64,000 bases of DNA. Origin: CAZTDD01 sp964612675 (GTDB lineage Bacteria; Hinthialibacterota; Hinthialibacteria; Hinthialibacterales; JAKPRU01). Each line of letters begins with the position of its first letter. Position 1 is the first letter of the stretch. A program made the translations under genes and the position numbers. The notes under the pieces are model-generated. The model saw nothing but the letters and a program-made list of their open reading frames with translations, did not search any database and was not told the DNA's origin. The stretch covers positions 1 through 64,000 of the forward strand of contig CAZTDD010000005.1 in assembly GCA_964612675.1 (NCBI GenBank), read 5' to 3'. This document shows, in pieces, positions 1 to 8,583 of the stretch.

Positions 1-32
1 GGTTCGCACAGGCTTTTGAGGCCGCAGGAGTA

Positions 33-164
33 CCTCGAGCGCGGGCATGGAACCCCTCGCTGGAACGCACGACGCAGGTATCGGAAAGAAAGCCCGGAAC
101 GGACGGCGGAATCCAGTGACGTTCAATTACATCACGACAGGTTGTCCATGCCCGCGCTTCGAGG
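33..164. repeat. Imperfect inverted repeat at the left edge
   Basis: A 19-base arm at 33-51 (CCTCGAGCGCGGGCATGGA) is matched in inverted orientation at 145-164 with one extra base. The pair encloses about 90 bases with no convincing reading frame. It may be a relic of a small fold-back element. No target duplication was identified, and the rest of 1-317 shows no gene. Confidence 0.45.
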
Positions 165-317
165 GGTTGAGGGACCTCGCAGGTTTTGTGGTCTCAATGA
201 AAGGGTTTTCTAAATACAAAGCCGGTGCGTTTGCAGCCTCTCCGCTCCGGGCATGCCACCCTTTCAAGAAAAGTTATTGCCAAACAAGATCACTGGTTTT
301 TTGACGATCCGTCACCA

Positions 318-499
318 AATCACGGATGATACGGATCTACTACGGAGAACACGCAAAATGGAAAGAATCGGATTTCGTGAAGGTCCAGGAGTCCAACTCC
401 TGGACCAGCGAGGAACGCAGCAGCGAGGGAAGTCTGGTCCGTAAAATCCGTGTGTCGCTCCGTGCGATCCGTGATTCACTATACTGGCAGCGCGTTGTT
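318..499. repeat. 182-bp dispersed repeat, copy A (MITE-like)
   Basis: This segment recurs at 1734-1915 with the same length and, by my count, 12 mismatches. It begins AATCACGGAT (318-327), whose reverse complement ATCCGTGATT lies at 467-476, so about 159 bases are bounded by 10-bp inverted ends. Inside is a perfect palindrome at 382-406 with 11-bp arms (GGTCCAGGAGT) around CCA. Similarity continues 23 bases past the right inverted end. No transposase is encoded. A non-autonomous element or structured intergenic repeat fits best. Confidence 0.7.
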
Positions 500-538
500 C
501 TGAACACCATGTTGGGGACGATAAAGGAGGAAAGCAAA

Positions 539-1603
539 ATGTTCAAAATGATCTCAGTCTTCACAATAAGCTTAACGTTAATCCTCTGCGTTTCGTATTG
601 CGCTAACGCCCAAGACGATCAGCAGAGCAAACCGATTCAAACGTATCGTCATGGAGGGGGGCGACCTATCGCGGTTGCTGTCTCTCAAGATGGGCGTTTC
701 CTGCTGACGAGGTGTGGCAACGTAACCGTGTGGAACACCGCAAGCGAGGCTGAGGTAACGCGTGTGGAGAAGTCGGGCAGAATGATCTCTTCGGCTGCAT
801 TTAGCTATGATGCCAAGCACTTCGTAACCGGCGATCAGTACGGGTGGTTGACGGTATATGAAACACAGAGCGGACAAAAGACGTTTGACGTGTTTGTGCC
901 ACCAAGGGACCCACATATTGGTCACCCGATGCCTGTGGGCATACTCGGCGTTGCATTTTCGCCGCACGGGGACAAGATAGCGGCCTTGCGGGATTTTTGT
1001 TTGGTAGTGTACGACCTCACCTCGAAAGAAGAGATCGTTCGTGTCAACGTAGGAAGCCTGCGCCACTATGTCGTTTTCTTCCCCGACGGGAGGCGCGTCC
1101 TCGCGCGTGGTTCCGACAGCAGGGCCTGGGATATTGGCATCGTAGTCGATTGTAGTACGGGAGATGTTGTCCGCACGTTCGAAGGGGCACGTGCGACACT
1201 TGTCAAGTCTGACAAAGAGGTCGTGACGATAACAGGACACTTAGATTCTTCCCGTAGATACGGGACATACGTCGCGTTGAGATGGGATGCCAACACTGGG
1301 GAGCTAAAATCGACCTCTCCTCAGTTTACGTCCAGCGGGGGGGTGTTCTCATTCTCTCCTTCCGGCGACATGGTTTTTGTGAAGGAGAAAAGCAGGACTA
1401 TCGGCAAGGTGGTCGATCTTCAGACCGGAGCCACTCTGCGCAGGTTTGATCCGCCTGGGGACGAAGAAATCGGAGTGAAGTCCTGTTTCTGGCCGGACGG
1501 CACCAGGCTGGTCACGGTCAGCGGTGATACGGCATACCTCTGGGACATCAGCGACCTGGTCACCGCTGTCGAGAATGCGGCGCTGTACGATCAGAAGAAG
1601 TAG
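539..1603 (+). CDS. Secreted WD40/YVTN-like beta-propeller protein
   Basis: The protein has 354 residues and starts with a signal peptide (MFKMISVFTISLTLILCVSY, probable cleavage after CANA). The rest is made of beta-propeller blades: repeated AFSYDAKHFVTG-, AFSPHGDKIAAL- and SFSPSGDMVFV-type strands, each followed by a W or Y strand such as VWNTAS or LWDISD, as in WD40 or YVTN proteins. No catalytic motif is visible, so a binding role outside the cytoplasm is likely. The ATG at 539 is chosen because AAAGGAGG sits at 523-530; the open frame extends upstream to 326, but only through the repeat. The gene stands alone between two directly oriented 182-bp repeats. The exact ligand is unknown. Confidence 0.75.
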   Translation: MFKMISVFTISLTLILCVSYCANAQDDQQSKPIQTYRHGGGRPIAVAVSQDGRFLLTRCGNVTVWNTASEAEVTRVEKSGRMISSAAFSYDAKHFVTGDQYGWLTVYETQSGQKTFDVFVPPRDPHIGHPMPVGILGVAFSPHGDKIAALRDFCLVVYDLTSKEEIVRVNVGSLRHYVVFFPDGRRVLARGSDSRAWDIGIVVDCSTGDVVRTFEGARATLVKSDKEVVTITGHLDSSRRYGTYVALRWDANTGELKSTSPQFTSSGGVFSFSPSGDMVFVKEKSRTIGKVVDLQTGATLRRFDPPGDEEIGVKSCFWPDGTRLVTVSGDTAYLWDISDLVTAVENAALYDQKK

Positions 1604-1733
1604 TCAACGAAGCCAACGTCGGAGAGATCTGCTCCGACGTGAGAGTTGTTAGACACGAGTCACGAGTTTCTGGATGGCAATCCAGATGGGCAAACGGCCT
1701 TTTCTTCTCTTTTCAACGAGAAGGACACCGGCG

Positions 1734-1915
1734 AATCACGGATGACACGGATCTACTACGGAGAACACGCAAAATGGAAAGAATCGGATTTCGTGAAGGT
1801 CCAGGAGTCCAACGCCTGGACCAGCGAGGAGCGCAGCAGCGAGAGAAATCTGGTCCGTGAAATCCCTGTGTCGCTCCGCGTGATCCGTGATTCACTATTC
1901 TGATAGCGCGTTGTT
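1734..1915. repeat. 182-bp dispersed repeat, copy B
   Basis: Second copy of the element at 318-499, in the same orientation, about 93% identical and without length change. The inverted ends are at 1734-1743 and 1883-1892. The internal palindrome (1798-1822) carries one substitution that breaks a base pair. The copy fills most of the 318-base gap between the propeller gene and the end of the glucan phosphorylase gene. Confidence 0.7.
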
Positions 1916-1921
1916 ACCTTT

Positions 1922-4471
1922 TCAGAACCAATGCAGCAGGCCCATATCGTGATTACTGGGCAGATCCTCGTTCGACGGACGAATCCGCAATGTGTAGCCG
2001 TGCTGGCCGCTGGTGCTGCATGAGACCACCGTCGAGAATTGGTATCGGCCCGCACCCAGCGTATGCTGGAGTGTCATCGGCACAACCTCCGGCGCGCTGA
2101 TGTCGCCATGCGTATCCACCGGCCCATAATAGAGCTCCACCGCCACATCCTTCGGGGCAAGCGCGCCTAACTCGATCTCCGCACTTACCTCAAACGAAAC
2201 ACCGACCTCGATACCTTCCGGCATATCCGAACTGACATGGACAATCTTCACATTGTCCCAGTTGCTGCGGATTTTATTCTTCCAAGCTGCTAGGGATTTG
2301 GCTTTTGCCATGTCGTTGAGCGTGAGATGCGCCCAACGCTTCGCAGCATGGATATAGAAGCGTTCGGTATACTCTTTGACCATACGGTTCGTGTTGAATG
2401 CCGGGCAGATCGTCTTGAGGTTAGACTTCACCCGCTTGACCCACTCACGTGGGATGTTGTCGGAACCGCGGTCGTAGAATATCGGGATCACTTCCTTCTC
2501 CAGCATATCGTAGATGGCCTGACTTTCGACCTGATCCTGGTAGCCGCGGTCATTATAGTCTTCTCCTTTGCCAATGTTCCATCCGTTTGTCCCGTCGTAC
2601 GCTTCAGGCCACCAGCCGTCTGGGATACTCATATTCAATGCACCGTTGGCGGAGGCTTTCATGCCGCTCGTACCGCTCGCTTCCATCGGACGCAGCGGTG
2701 TATTGAGCCACACGTCTACGCCCTGAACCAGATAGCGAGCCACTTTCAAATCATAATCTTCGAGGAAAACAATTCGGCCTCGAAGCTCCTCGGTGCGTGC
2801 GTGATGAACCACCTTGCGAATAAGTTCTTTCCCGTCGTGATCCGCGGGGTGGGCTTTCCCGGCAAAGATGATTTGAACGGGGCGCTCGGGGTTGCACAGG
2901 ATTTTCTTGAGGCGTTCGACGTCCGTGAAGAGCAGCGTCGCTCTCTTATAGGTGGCAAACCGGCGGGCAAATCCGATGGTCAGCACTTCCGGATCCAGGA
3001 CTTCTTCGGATCGTTCAATTTCCGACGGTGTGGCACCTCGCCGAGTCAGCTGCGAGTGAAGACGCCGTCGTGCGAAGGCCACGAGACGTTCACGGCGGCG
3101 TTCGTGTGTCCGCCACAGTTCCCCATCGGGAATCTGGTTGACGCGTTCCCAGATGCTCAGGTCGGCCGGAGTCTTCTGCCATCGAGGGCCGATATAGCGG
3201 TCATACAGTCCAACGAGGTCGTTCGAAATCCATGTATTGATATGAATTCCGTTCGTAATGCTCGTAATCGGGATTTCATGAAGAGGGACGCCCGGCCAAA
3301 TACGAGTCCACATTGCGCGTGCGACCTCGCCGTGCAGCTTGCTGACACCGTTACGTTGTCCCGCAAGCCGGAGCGCCATGACGGTCATGCCGAACGGTTC
3401 TGAGGCGTTTCCGGGTTCCTGTTGACCCAGGGCCAGGAACTCTTTTCGGGTCATCTTCAGCGGTGCGTAAAACGATGAAAGGTACTTGTCGATCAACTCC
3501 GATGGGAAAGTCTCGTTGCCCGCAGGCACAGGCGTATGCGTGGTGAATACGGTGCCGGCCGAGATGACTTCCCGAGCTTCATCGAGACTCAATTGCTGCT
3601 CGTCCATACATTCGCGAAGCCGCTCGATGGCCAGGAACGCCGGGTGAGTATCATTCATGTGCCACGCAGTGGGGGCGATTCCGAGCGCTCGCAGGGCCCG
3701 TACACCGCCTACGCCCAGCATGATCTCCTGCCGGATCCGCATGTCCTGATCCGCTACATAGAGCTGGCCGGTGATTTTCCGACAATCGGCGGGATTCTCT
3801 TCGAGATTCGTATCGAGCAGATATAAGGTGACTCGACCGACGTTCACCTGCCAGACGCGGGCTTTGACTTCGCCCTGCGGATACTCGACGGCAATTATGA
3901 CCTGGTTTCCGTTGCCATCGCGAGCGGGCAGGGTAGGCATATTGTAGAAATCGTTCTCGGGGAACAACTCCTGCTGCCATCCATCCACGTTTAGGTATTG
4001 TCGAAAATAGCCCAGCCGGTACAAAAGCCCGACACCGACGAGAGGTACACCGAGGTCACTGGCCGATTTCAAATGATCTCCAGCCAGGATTCCCAGACCA
4101 CCACTGTAAATCGGGAGAGCCTCGGTCAAACCAAACTCGGCTGAGAAATAGGCGATTCGGAACGACTTGACCGGGCTCGATACCGAATCGAACCAAGTCT
4201 GTGCTTTTAAGTACGCATCCAATTTCTCCGACACGCGTTCCAGGTGCGCCAGATAACTGTCATCGTTCGCCAAATACTCGAACCGTTCCTGTGAAATCGC
4301 ACCCAGAAGACGGACGGGATTCTGATAACAACGTTCCCAGAGAATTCGATCCAGCCGGCGAAACACTTCGATGGCTTCTTTGTCCCAGCACCACCAGATG
4401 TTGTAAGCAATGTCGTGCAAGCGTTTCAGCGGTTCGGGGATACGCGGTGAGACGACGAATTTCCGAATCAT
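1922..4471 (-). CDS. glgP: Alpha-glucan (maltodextrin/glycogen) phosphorylase
   Basis: An 849-residue GT35 glycosyltransferase that releases glucose-1-phosphate from the non-reducing ends of alpha-1,4-glucans using pyridoxal phosphate. The PLP lysine is recognisable in EASGTSGMKASANGALN (K605). The N-terminus (MIRKFVVSPRIPEPLKRLHD, then IAYNIWWCWD) is the DUF3417 region typical of the Thermus/Thermotoga-type family rather than the E. coli GlgP/MalP type. Further family signatures are SGGLGILAGDHLKSASDLG and HMNDTHPAFLAIERLRE. The start is supported by GGGAGGAAACT just before the ATG. The gene is monocistronic and divergent from lptD. Maltodextrin versus glycogen preference cannot be read from the sequence. 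Confidence 0.93.
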   Translation of the reverse strand: MIRKFVVSPRIPEPLKRLHDIAYNIWWCWDKEAIEVFRRLDRILWERCYQNPVRLLGAISQERFEYLANDDSYLAHLERVSEKLDAYLKAQTWFDSVSSPVKSFRIAYFSAEFGLTEALPIYSGGLGILAGDHLKSASDLGVPLVGVGLLYRLGYFRQYLNVDGWQQELFPENDFYNMPTLPARDGNGNQVIIAVEYPQGEVKARVWQVNVGRVTLYLLDTNLEENPADCRKITGQLYVADQDMRIRQEIMLGVGGVRALRALGIAPTAWHMNDTHPAFLAIERLRECMDEQQLSLDEAREVISAGTVFTTHTPVPAGNETFPSELIDKYLSSFYAPLKMTRKEFLALGQQEPGNASEPFGMTVMALRLAGQRNGVSKLHGEVARAMWTRIWPGVPLHEIPITSITNGIHINTWISNDLVGLYDRYIGPRWQKTPADLSIWERVNQIPDGELWRTHERRRERLVAFARRRLHSQLTRRGATPSEIERSEEVLDPEVLTIGFARRFATYKRATLLFTDVERLKKILCNPERPVQIIFAGKAHPADHDGKELIRKVVHHARTEELRGRIVFLEDYDLKVARYLVQGVDVWLNTPLRPMEASGTSGMKASANGALNMSIPDGWWPEAYDGTNGWNIGKGEDYNDRGYQDQVESQAIYDMLEKEVIPIFYDRGSDNIPREWVKRVKSNLKTICPAFNTNRMVKEYTERFYIHAAKRWAHLTLNDMAKAKSLAAWKNKIRSNWDNVKIVHVSSDMPEGIEVGVSFEVSAEIELGALAPKDVAVELYYGPVDTHGDISAPEVVPMTLQHTLGAGRYQFSTVVSCSTSGQHGYTLRIRPSNEDLPSNHDMGLLHWF

Positions 4472-4689
4472 AGTTTCCTCCCACTAGAGACGTGACACAC
4501 CCCATAGATTACGGGAAAGAATCATATCCCATAGCCCGGCCCACCGGAAGATGAAATCATCGTTTTCGAACGGTAGAGAAATTGACGTATGTTCCCAGGG
4601 TAGGGTATTGTACAGGTCAAATCTCCAGGCAGTCTCGGTTCCACACTCCGGTCTGAACCGTGCCGCCTTGTGCAAAGGTAGAAAAAAGA

Positions 4690-7011
4690 ATGGTTCCAAG
4701 GCGCTCGGTGTGCGCATTTCCGCTGATTCTGTCTCTTTTCATACTGTGGTTCCCGTCTTTCGTTCCCGCCCAGGGACAAACCGACGCTCCCTCAGGGGAG
4801 GTCGTGTTCCCCATCGGTCTGCCGTTCGATTGCCACGGAGATGTAGAATACGTCGGCGAAGACAATGCTTTGGTGATCCGAAGCACCGACGGCGACCGGG
4901 CGAACGTGGTGTATGGAGAGCGGTCCATTACTGCGGACCAGATCATTGTGGACCTGGCGATCCAGCAGATTCGCGCCCACGGGAACGTACGGATGTGGGA
5001 CAACGGACGTCTAATGGTGGCCGATCAGGCGGTTTATGACCTGGAGAAGGAAGAGGCCCGCTTCTATAACCTCAAACACGCCAATCTGGACCCTAGACTC
5101 TATTTGACGGGCGACCGTGTCGTTTATCAGGCCGTGCCCGGCGGAATCCCCGAAGGCGCAACGGAACCGGAAACCATGGATCAGTACACGGTGATGGATG
5201 GCACGGTGACGACTTGCGACCTGCCGATACCGCACTACTACATCAAATACGATTCGATGACGATCATTCCGGGCGACCGGTTTTGGCTCCATGACGTTTG
5301 GTATTTGCAGGGCGGTTTCCCGCTCGGTTACCTTCCGTTTTTCACACGCTCGCTGGCCGAACACAAGATCGCATACATTTTCTACGGCGGCCACATGAGC
5401 GATCTCGGTGTGGCGACGCTGCACAAGGTGAATGTTCATCTCGATCCCCGGCTTCGGTTTGCATTCATGGGGGATACTTTTTCACAGGTGGGATACGGTT
5501 ATGGGGCCTCCTGGCACTTCCATTTCCCCGGTCAATACGGCCCGGACGGGACAGTGAAATGGTATGGAGTCAGCCAACGCGATCCGGATGACGATTGGTA
5601 TTTTGACGACGAGGACCGGTACCGGTTCTCGGGCGACTATAAGCAGGAATTGCCTCATGGCATCAAAATCACCAGCGAGTTCCAGCGTTCATCCGACTTC
5701 GAATTCAACGAAGATTATGACCGCGTGATGAGATTGCGCGGTGCGAGCGATTATGAATTGGAACGAGATGTTCCGTCTTCACTCAGCGTGTCCAAGTCCT
5801 GGGACCGGCAGACTGTACGTGTGACCGGTGCCAAGTATTTCGAAGATTTCTTTTACAGCCAATTGCCGCGAACGGAACGTCTGCCGCAAGCCCGATGGGA
5901 TCTTATGCCCTCAACCATGGGATCGACCGGTCTCTACATGGATGCCCATTTGGCGTATGACGACGCCAGACGAGAGCAGGGATATCACCGACCTCTATCG
6001 CGAACGGAACAAACGAATTACATCGATGAAATCCAACGCACGGATGGCGAGTTGCGTTTCTTTTATCCGCTGGGGCTACCGTACGGCTGGTATTTGTCGC
6101 CGTACGCCGGGTATCGGGGCACGGATTATTCCGACCCGACCCGCCGAGTCGACGGAGTTCCGGAACGGTCATTTGACGATCAGTTTCGAAGCATGCTGGA
6201 AACCGGAACGGAGCTCGGAACGCGTTCCATCTTGTATTGGAATCCCCCGGAATTCGGTGAGCTGCGGTGGCTGTTCGAGCCGGTCTTCGGATACGATTAC
6301 TTTGATCCCAGTGAAGAGCTGGAAGAAATCGGTTTGGCGGACGGTTCCCGTTTCCCGTACGTTGACGATGTGGATGATTTTCGCGCGACGTTCCATCGGG
6401 TCTCCGCACGACTGAACACAAAACTCCAACACCGGGGCAATCAAGGTGTCCGGACGCTTGGACGTCTTACCATGGGGGCGGCATACGATCACTTTCCTGA
6501 CGACAATCTTCGATTCGATAACCTGGTTTATACCGATGATCGGGTCGATCCCGGCGATGAAGATCATCGCTATACAGACTTCTTCGAGGAATTTCGAGTA
6601 CATCCTCTGCACTGGGTGGCACTCGGCAATTACCTTCGTTATGACGTCGATGACAGTACGCTTCGCACAAGCAACTCCTACCTGGACATGTACCCCGCTC
6701 AGTATCCCTGGAGTGTTCGATTGGGGCTGAGCACCTTTGAAGATGCCCTGATCGATCGGGAGCAACAGGAAGATGTCTATTACAGAACTCGCTGGAAGCT
6801 ATCGAAGAAGTGGTCGGTCCTTTTCGGTCAACGGTACGATCTGGACGATAATACCCTTCGGAAGTCGAATCTCATTTTTGTGAGGAATCTGCACGATTTC
6901 CAGGCGCTCATCGAGTTGGAACAGCGCAACCGAAGGTTCCGCGATGATGAATACTCGGTCATTTTCTCGCTGCGTTTCCTCGGTCTCGGCGGCAGGTACG
7001 GAGTATTCTGA
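4690..7011 (+). CDS. lptD: LptD/OstA-like LPS-assembly outer-membrane protein
   Basis: A 773-residue protein with a signal peptide ending near VPAQGQ, an OstA/LptA-like jellyroll (roughly residues 50-140: ITADQIIVDLAIQQIRAHGN, then LMVADQAVYDLEKEEARFYN) and a long beta-barrel region rich in alternating aromatic strands that ends in a hydrophobic, aromatic segment (VIFSLRFLGLGGRYGVF). This is the architecture of LptD, which inserts lipopolysaccharide into the outer leaflet. The overall match is distant, and the conserved LptD disulfide pattern is not obvious. ATG 4690 is preferred to the upstream GTG at 4660 because AAAGGT lies about 10 bases before it and it opens directly into the signal peptide. 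LptE is not nearby. Confidence 0.75.
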   Translation: MVPRRSVCAFPLILSLFILWFPSFVPAQGQTDAPSGEVVFPIGLPFDCHGDVEYVGEDNALVIRSTDGDRANVVYGERSITADQIIVDLAIQQIRAHGNVRMWDNGRLMVADQAVYDLEKEEARFYNLKHANLDPRLYLTGDRVVYQAVPGGIPEGATEPETMDQYTVMDGTVTTCDLPIPHYYIKYDSMTIIPGDRFWLHDVWYLQGGFPLGYLPFFTRSLAEHKIAYIFYGGHMSDLGVATLHKVNVHLDPRLRFAFMGDTFSQVGYGYGASWHFHFPGQYGPDGTVKWYGVSQRDPDDDWYFDDEDRYRFSGDYKQELPHGIKITSEFQRSSDFEFNEDYDRVMRLRGASDYELERDVPSSLSVSKSWDRQTVRVTGAKYFEDFFYSQLPRTERLPQARWDLMPSTMGSTGLYMDAHLAYDDARREQGYHRPLSRTEQTNYIDEIQRTDGELRFFYPLGLPYGWYLSPYAGYRGTDYSDPTRRVDGVPERSFDDQFRSMLETGTELGTRSILYWNPPEFGELRWLFEPVFGYDYFDPSEELEEIGLADGSRFPYVDDVDDFRATFHRVSARLNTKLQHRGNQGVRTLGRLTMGAAYDHFPDDNLRFDNLVYTDDRVDPGDEDHRYTDFFEEFRVHPLHWVALGNYLRYDVDDSTLRTSNSYLDMYPAQYPWSVRLGLSTFEDALIDREQQEDVYYRTRWKLSKKWSVLFGQRYDLDDNTLRKSNLIFVRNLHDFQALIELEQRNRRFRDDEYSVIFSLRFLGLGGRYGVF

Positions 7012-7129
7012 GACCTTGCCGGATTATACAAACAACCTTTCACCTCTTGCCTTACTCACTTCTCATAGGACACGGGATTGTTCATACTGAGAACAGACTG
7101 TAACCCTATGAAATAGAAGAGGAATCTCT

Positions 7130-8410
7130 GTGTCTCTAGTGCGCCCCGGATATAAACCGCTGAGCAACATCTTGATCAAACCCGCCGGACCGGACTGCAA
7201 CCTGGCGTGTAAATACTGTTTTTACTTGGAAAAGGAACATCTCTTCCACGAGACGCGTGTCCACCGCATGAGCGAAGAGATCCTTCAGGAGATGGTCCGT
7301 CAGATGATGAATGTCCGCGCACCGTCAGTCGCATTCGGTTGGCAGGGCGGCGAGCCGACACTCATGGGGTTGGATTTCTTCAAGAAAGCCGTCGAATTCC
7401 AACAGCGGTACGGGGCCCCCGGACAAAGTGTCGGCAACGGTATCCAAACCAACGGCATTTTGATCGACGACGACTGGTCCCGTTTTCTCAGCCAATACAA
7501 TGTGCTGGTCGGTTTGTCGCTGGACGGTCCACAGCATGTCCACGATTACTATCGAGTGAGCCGGAACGGCAAACCATCGTGGGAACGGGTGGTCGCCGCC
7601 GGTAAGCGGATGATGGACCATCATGTGGATGTGAACGCACTCGTTGTCGTGTCGGACTACTCAGCGAACTATGCGCGCGAGATCTACGAGTACCTCGTCG
7701 ATTTCGGGTTCACGTTTCTGCAGTTCATTCCCTGTGTTGAACCGCATCCGGAAAAGCTCGGCGAGGTGGCCCCGTTCTCGGTTTCGGGTGAGGGATACGG
7801 GAAGTTCTTATGTGAGATCTTCGATGTGTGGAAAGAAGGCTTTATAGACGGTGTCCCGCAGGTTTCTGTTCGCTGGTTCGACTCGCTGTTTGCGACGTAC
7901 GTTGGTGTCCAGATTCCGGAGTGTACGTTGCTGCCCGAATGCGGCACGTATGTCGTGGTGGAGCACAACGGGGATGTTTATTCCTGCGATTTCTTCGTCG
8001 ACCCCAAATGGAGACTGGGGAATGTCATGGAAGGAAAAATCGTCGATTTTCTGAATTCCCCCAGGCAGACAGAATTCGGCAAGATGAAGTGTACGCTGCC
8101 TGACGAATGCAGAGAGTGTCCCTGGTATCGGCATTGTCATGGAGGCTGTCCGAAAGACCGGATGGGGGATGTTTCCCGTCTCTCTCACTTCTGCACATCC
8201 TACAAGATGTTTTTTGAACATTCGGATGCCGAGTTTCGCGATATGGCGGAGCGATGGATTGCCAACAACGGCAGCCTGATTCCACAACAGCCGCCTCCGG
8301 CTCCGGTCCAAGATGTGGTCACATCCCATCACCGCAAAGTCGGCCGCAACGACCCGTGTCCATGCGGAAGTGGGAAGAAATACAAGAAATGTTGTCTGAA
8401 TAGAGCCTGA
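7130..8410 (+). CDS. Radical SAM/SPASM enzyme, anaerobic sulfatase-maturase type, with C-terminal SEC-C motif
   Basis: A 426-residue radical SAM protein. C23, C27 and C30 form the CxxxCxxC cluster motif (CNLACKYCFYLEK), and the early PGYKPLSNILIKPAGPDCN stretch is typical of anaerobic sulfatase-maturating enzymes. These oxidise a Cys or Ser of a sulfatase to formylglycine. A SPASM domain with cysteines for auxiliary Fe-S clusters follows (CTLLPECG, CDFF, CTLPDECRECPWYRHCHGGCPKD). The last 20 residues form a SEC-C zinc motif (NDPCPCGSGKKYKKCC). The start is GTG, preceded by AGAGGAA. The gene is not next to a sulfatase; the only sulfatase-fold gene in the window (47556-49004) lacks a modifiable Cys/Ser, so the substrate must lie elsewhere. 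Confidence 0.85.
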   Translation: MSLVRPGYKPLSNILIKPAGPDCNLACKYCFYLEKEHLFHETRVHRMSEEILQEMVRQMMNVRAPSVAFGWQGGEPTLMGLDFFKKAVEFQQRYGAPGQSVGNGIQTNGILIDDDWSRFLSQYNVLVGLSLDGPQHVHDYYRVSRNGKPSWERVVAAGKRMMDHHVDVNALVVVSDYSANYAREIYEYLVDFGFTFLQFIPCVEPHPEKLGEVAPFSVSGEGYGKFLCEIFDVWKEGFIDGVPQVSVRWFDSLFATYVGVQIPECTLLPECGTYVVVEHNGDVYSCDFFVDPKWRLGNVMEGKIVDFLNSPRQTEFGKMKCTLPDECRECPWYRHCHGGCPKDRMGDVSRLSHFCTSYKMFFEHSDAEFRDMAERWIANNGSLIPQQPPPAPVQDVVTSHHRKVGRNDPCPCGSGKKYKKCCLNRA

Positions 8411-8465
8411 TAACCTCGTCTTTCTTAAAGCGAATTCATAACCTCACCCCATCGATGAACCGTAG

Positions 8466-8486
8466 CGTCCGAGTTCATCTCGGACG
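8466..8486. repeat. REP-like palindrome, member 1
   Basis: CGTCCGAG-TTCAT-CTCGGACG is a perfect 8-bp stem with a five-base loop, preceded by GAACCGTAG. Related palindromes lie at 12224-12244, 63088-63106 and 63825-63845. It sits in the gap between two convergent genes and may also help termination. Confidence 0.6.
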
Positions 8487-8513
8487 GCCGCCGGATCTGG
8501 AATAGAAGAAAGT

Positions 8514-8539
8514 AGGCCCGCCCCGGATGGAGCGGGCCT
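8514..8539 (-). terminator. Probable terminator for the 8584-10653 gene
   Basis: AGGCCCGC and GCGGGCCT form an 8-bp GC-rich stem around a 10-base loop. On the minus strand it is followed by ACTTTCTTCTATT. It lies in the convergent gap and could also act on the plus strand, although no T-run follows there. Confidence 0.6.
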
Positions 8540-8583
8540 CATCTATTGGAACCGGCATCTCTGCCGGGATTGGGGGATGTTTT

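Noticed and set aside
578..1240. Minus-strand open frame of 220 codons opposite the propeller gene
   Set aside because: No ribosome site or motif; the plus-strand protein has a signal peptide and propeller strands.
2327..3403. Long plus-strand open frame (358 codons)
   Set aside because: It lies wholly opposite glgP, whose protein is unmistakable; the frame has no ribosome site and no recognisable motif.
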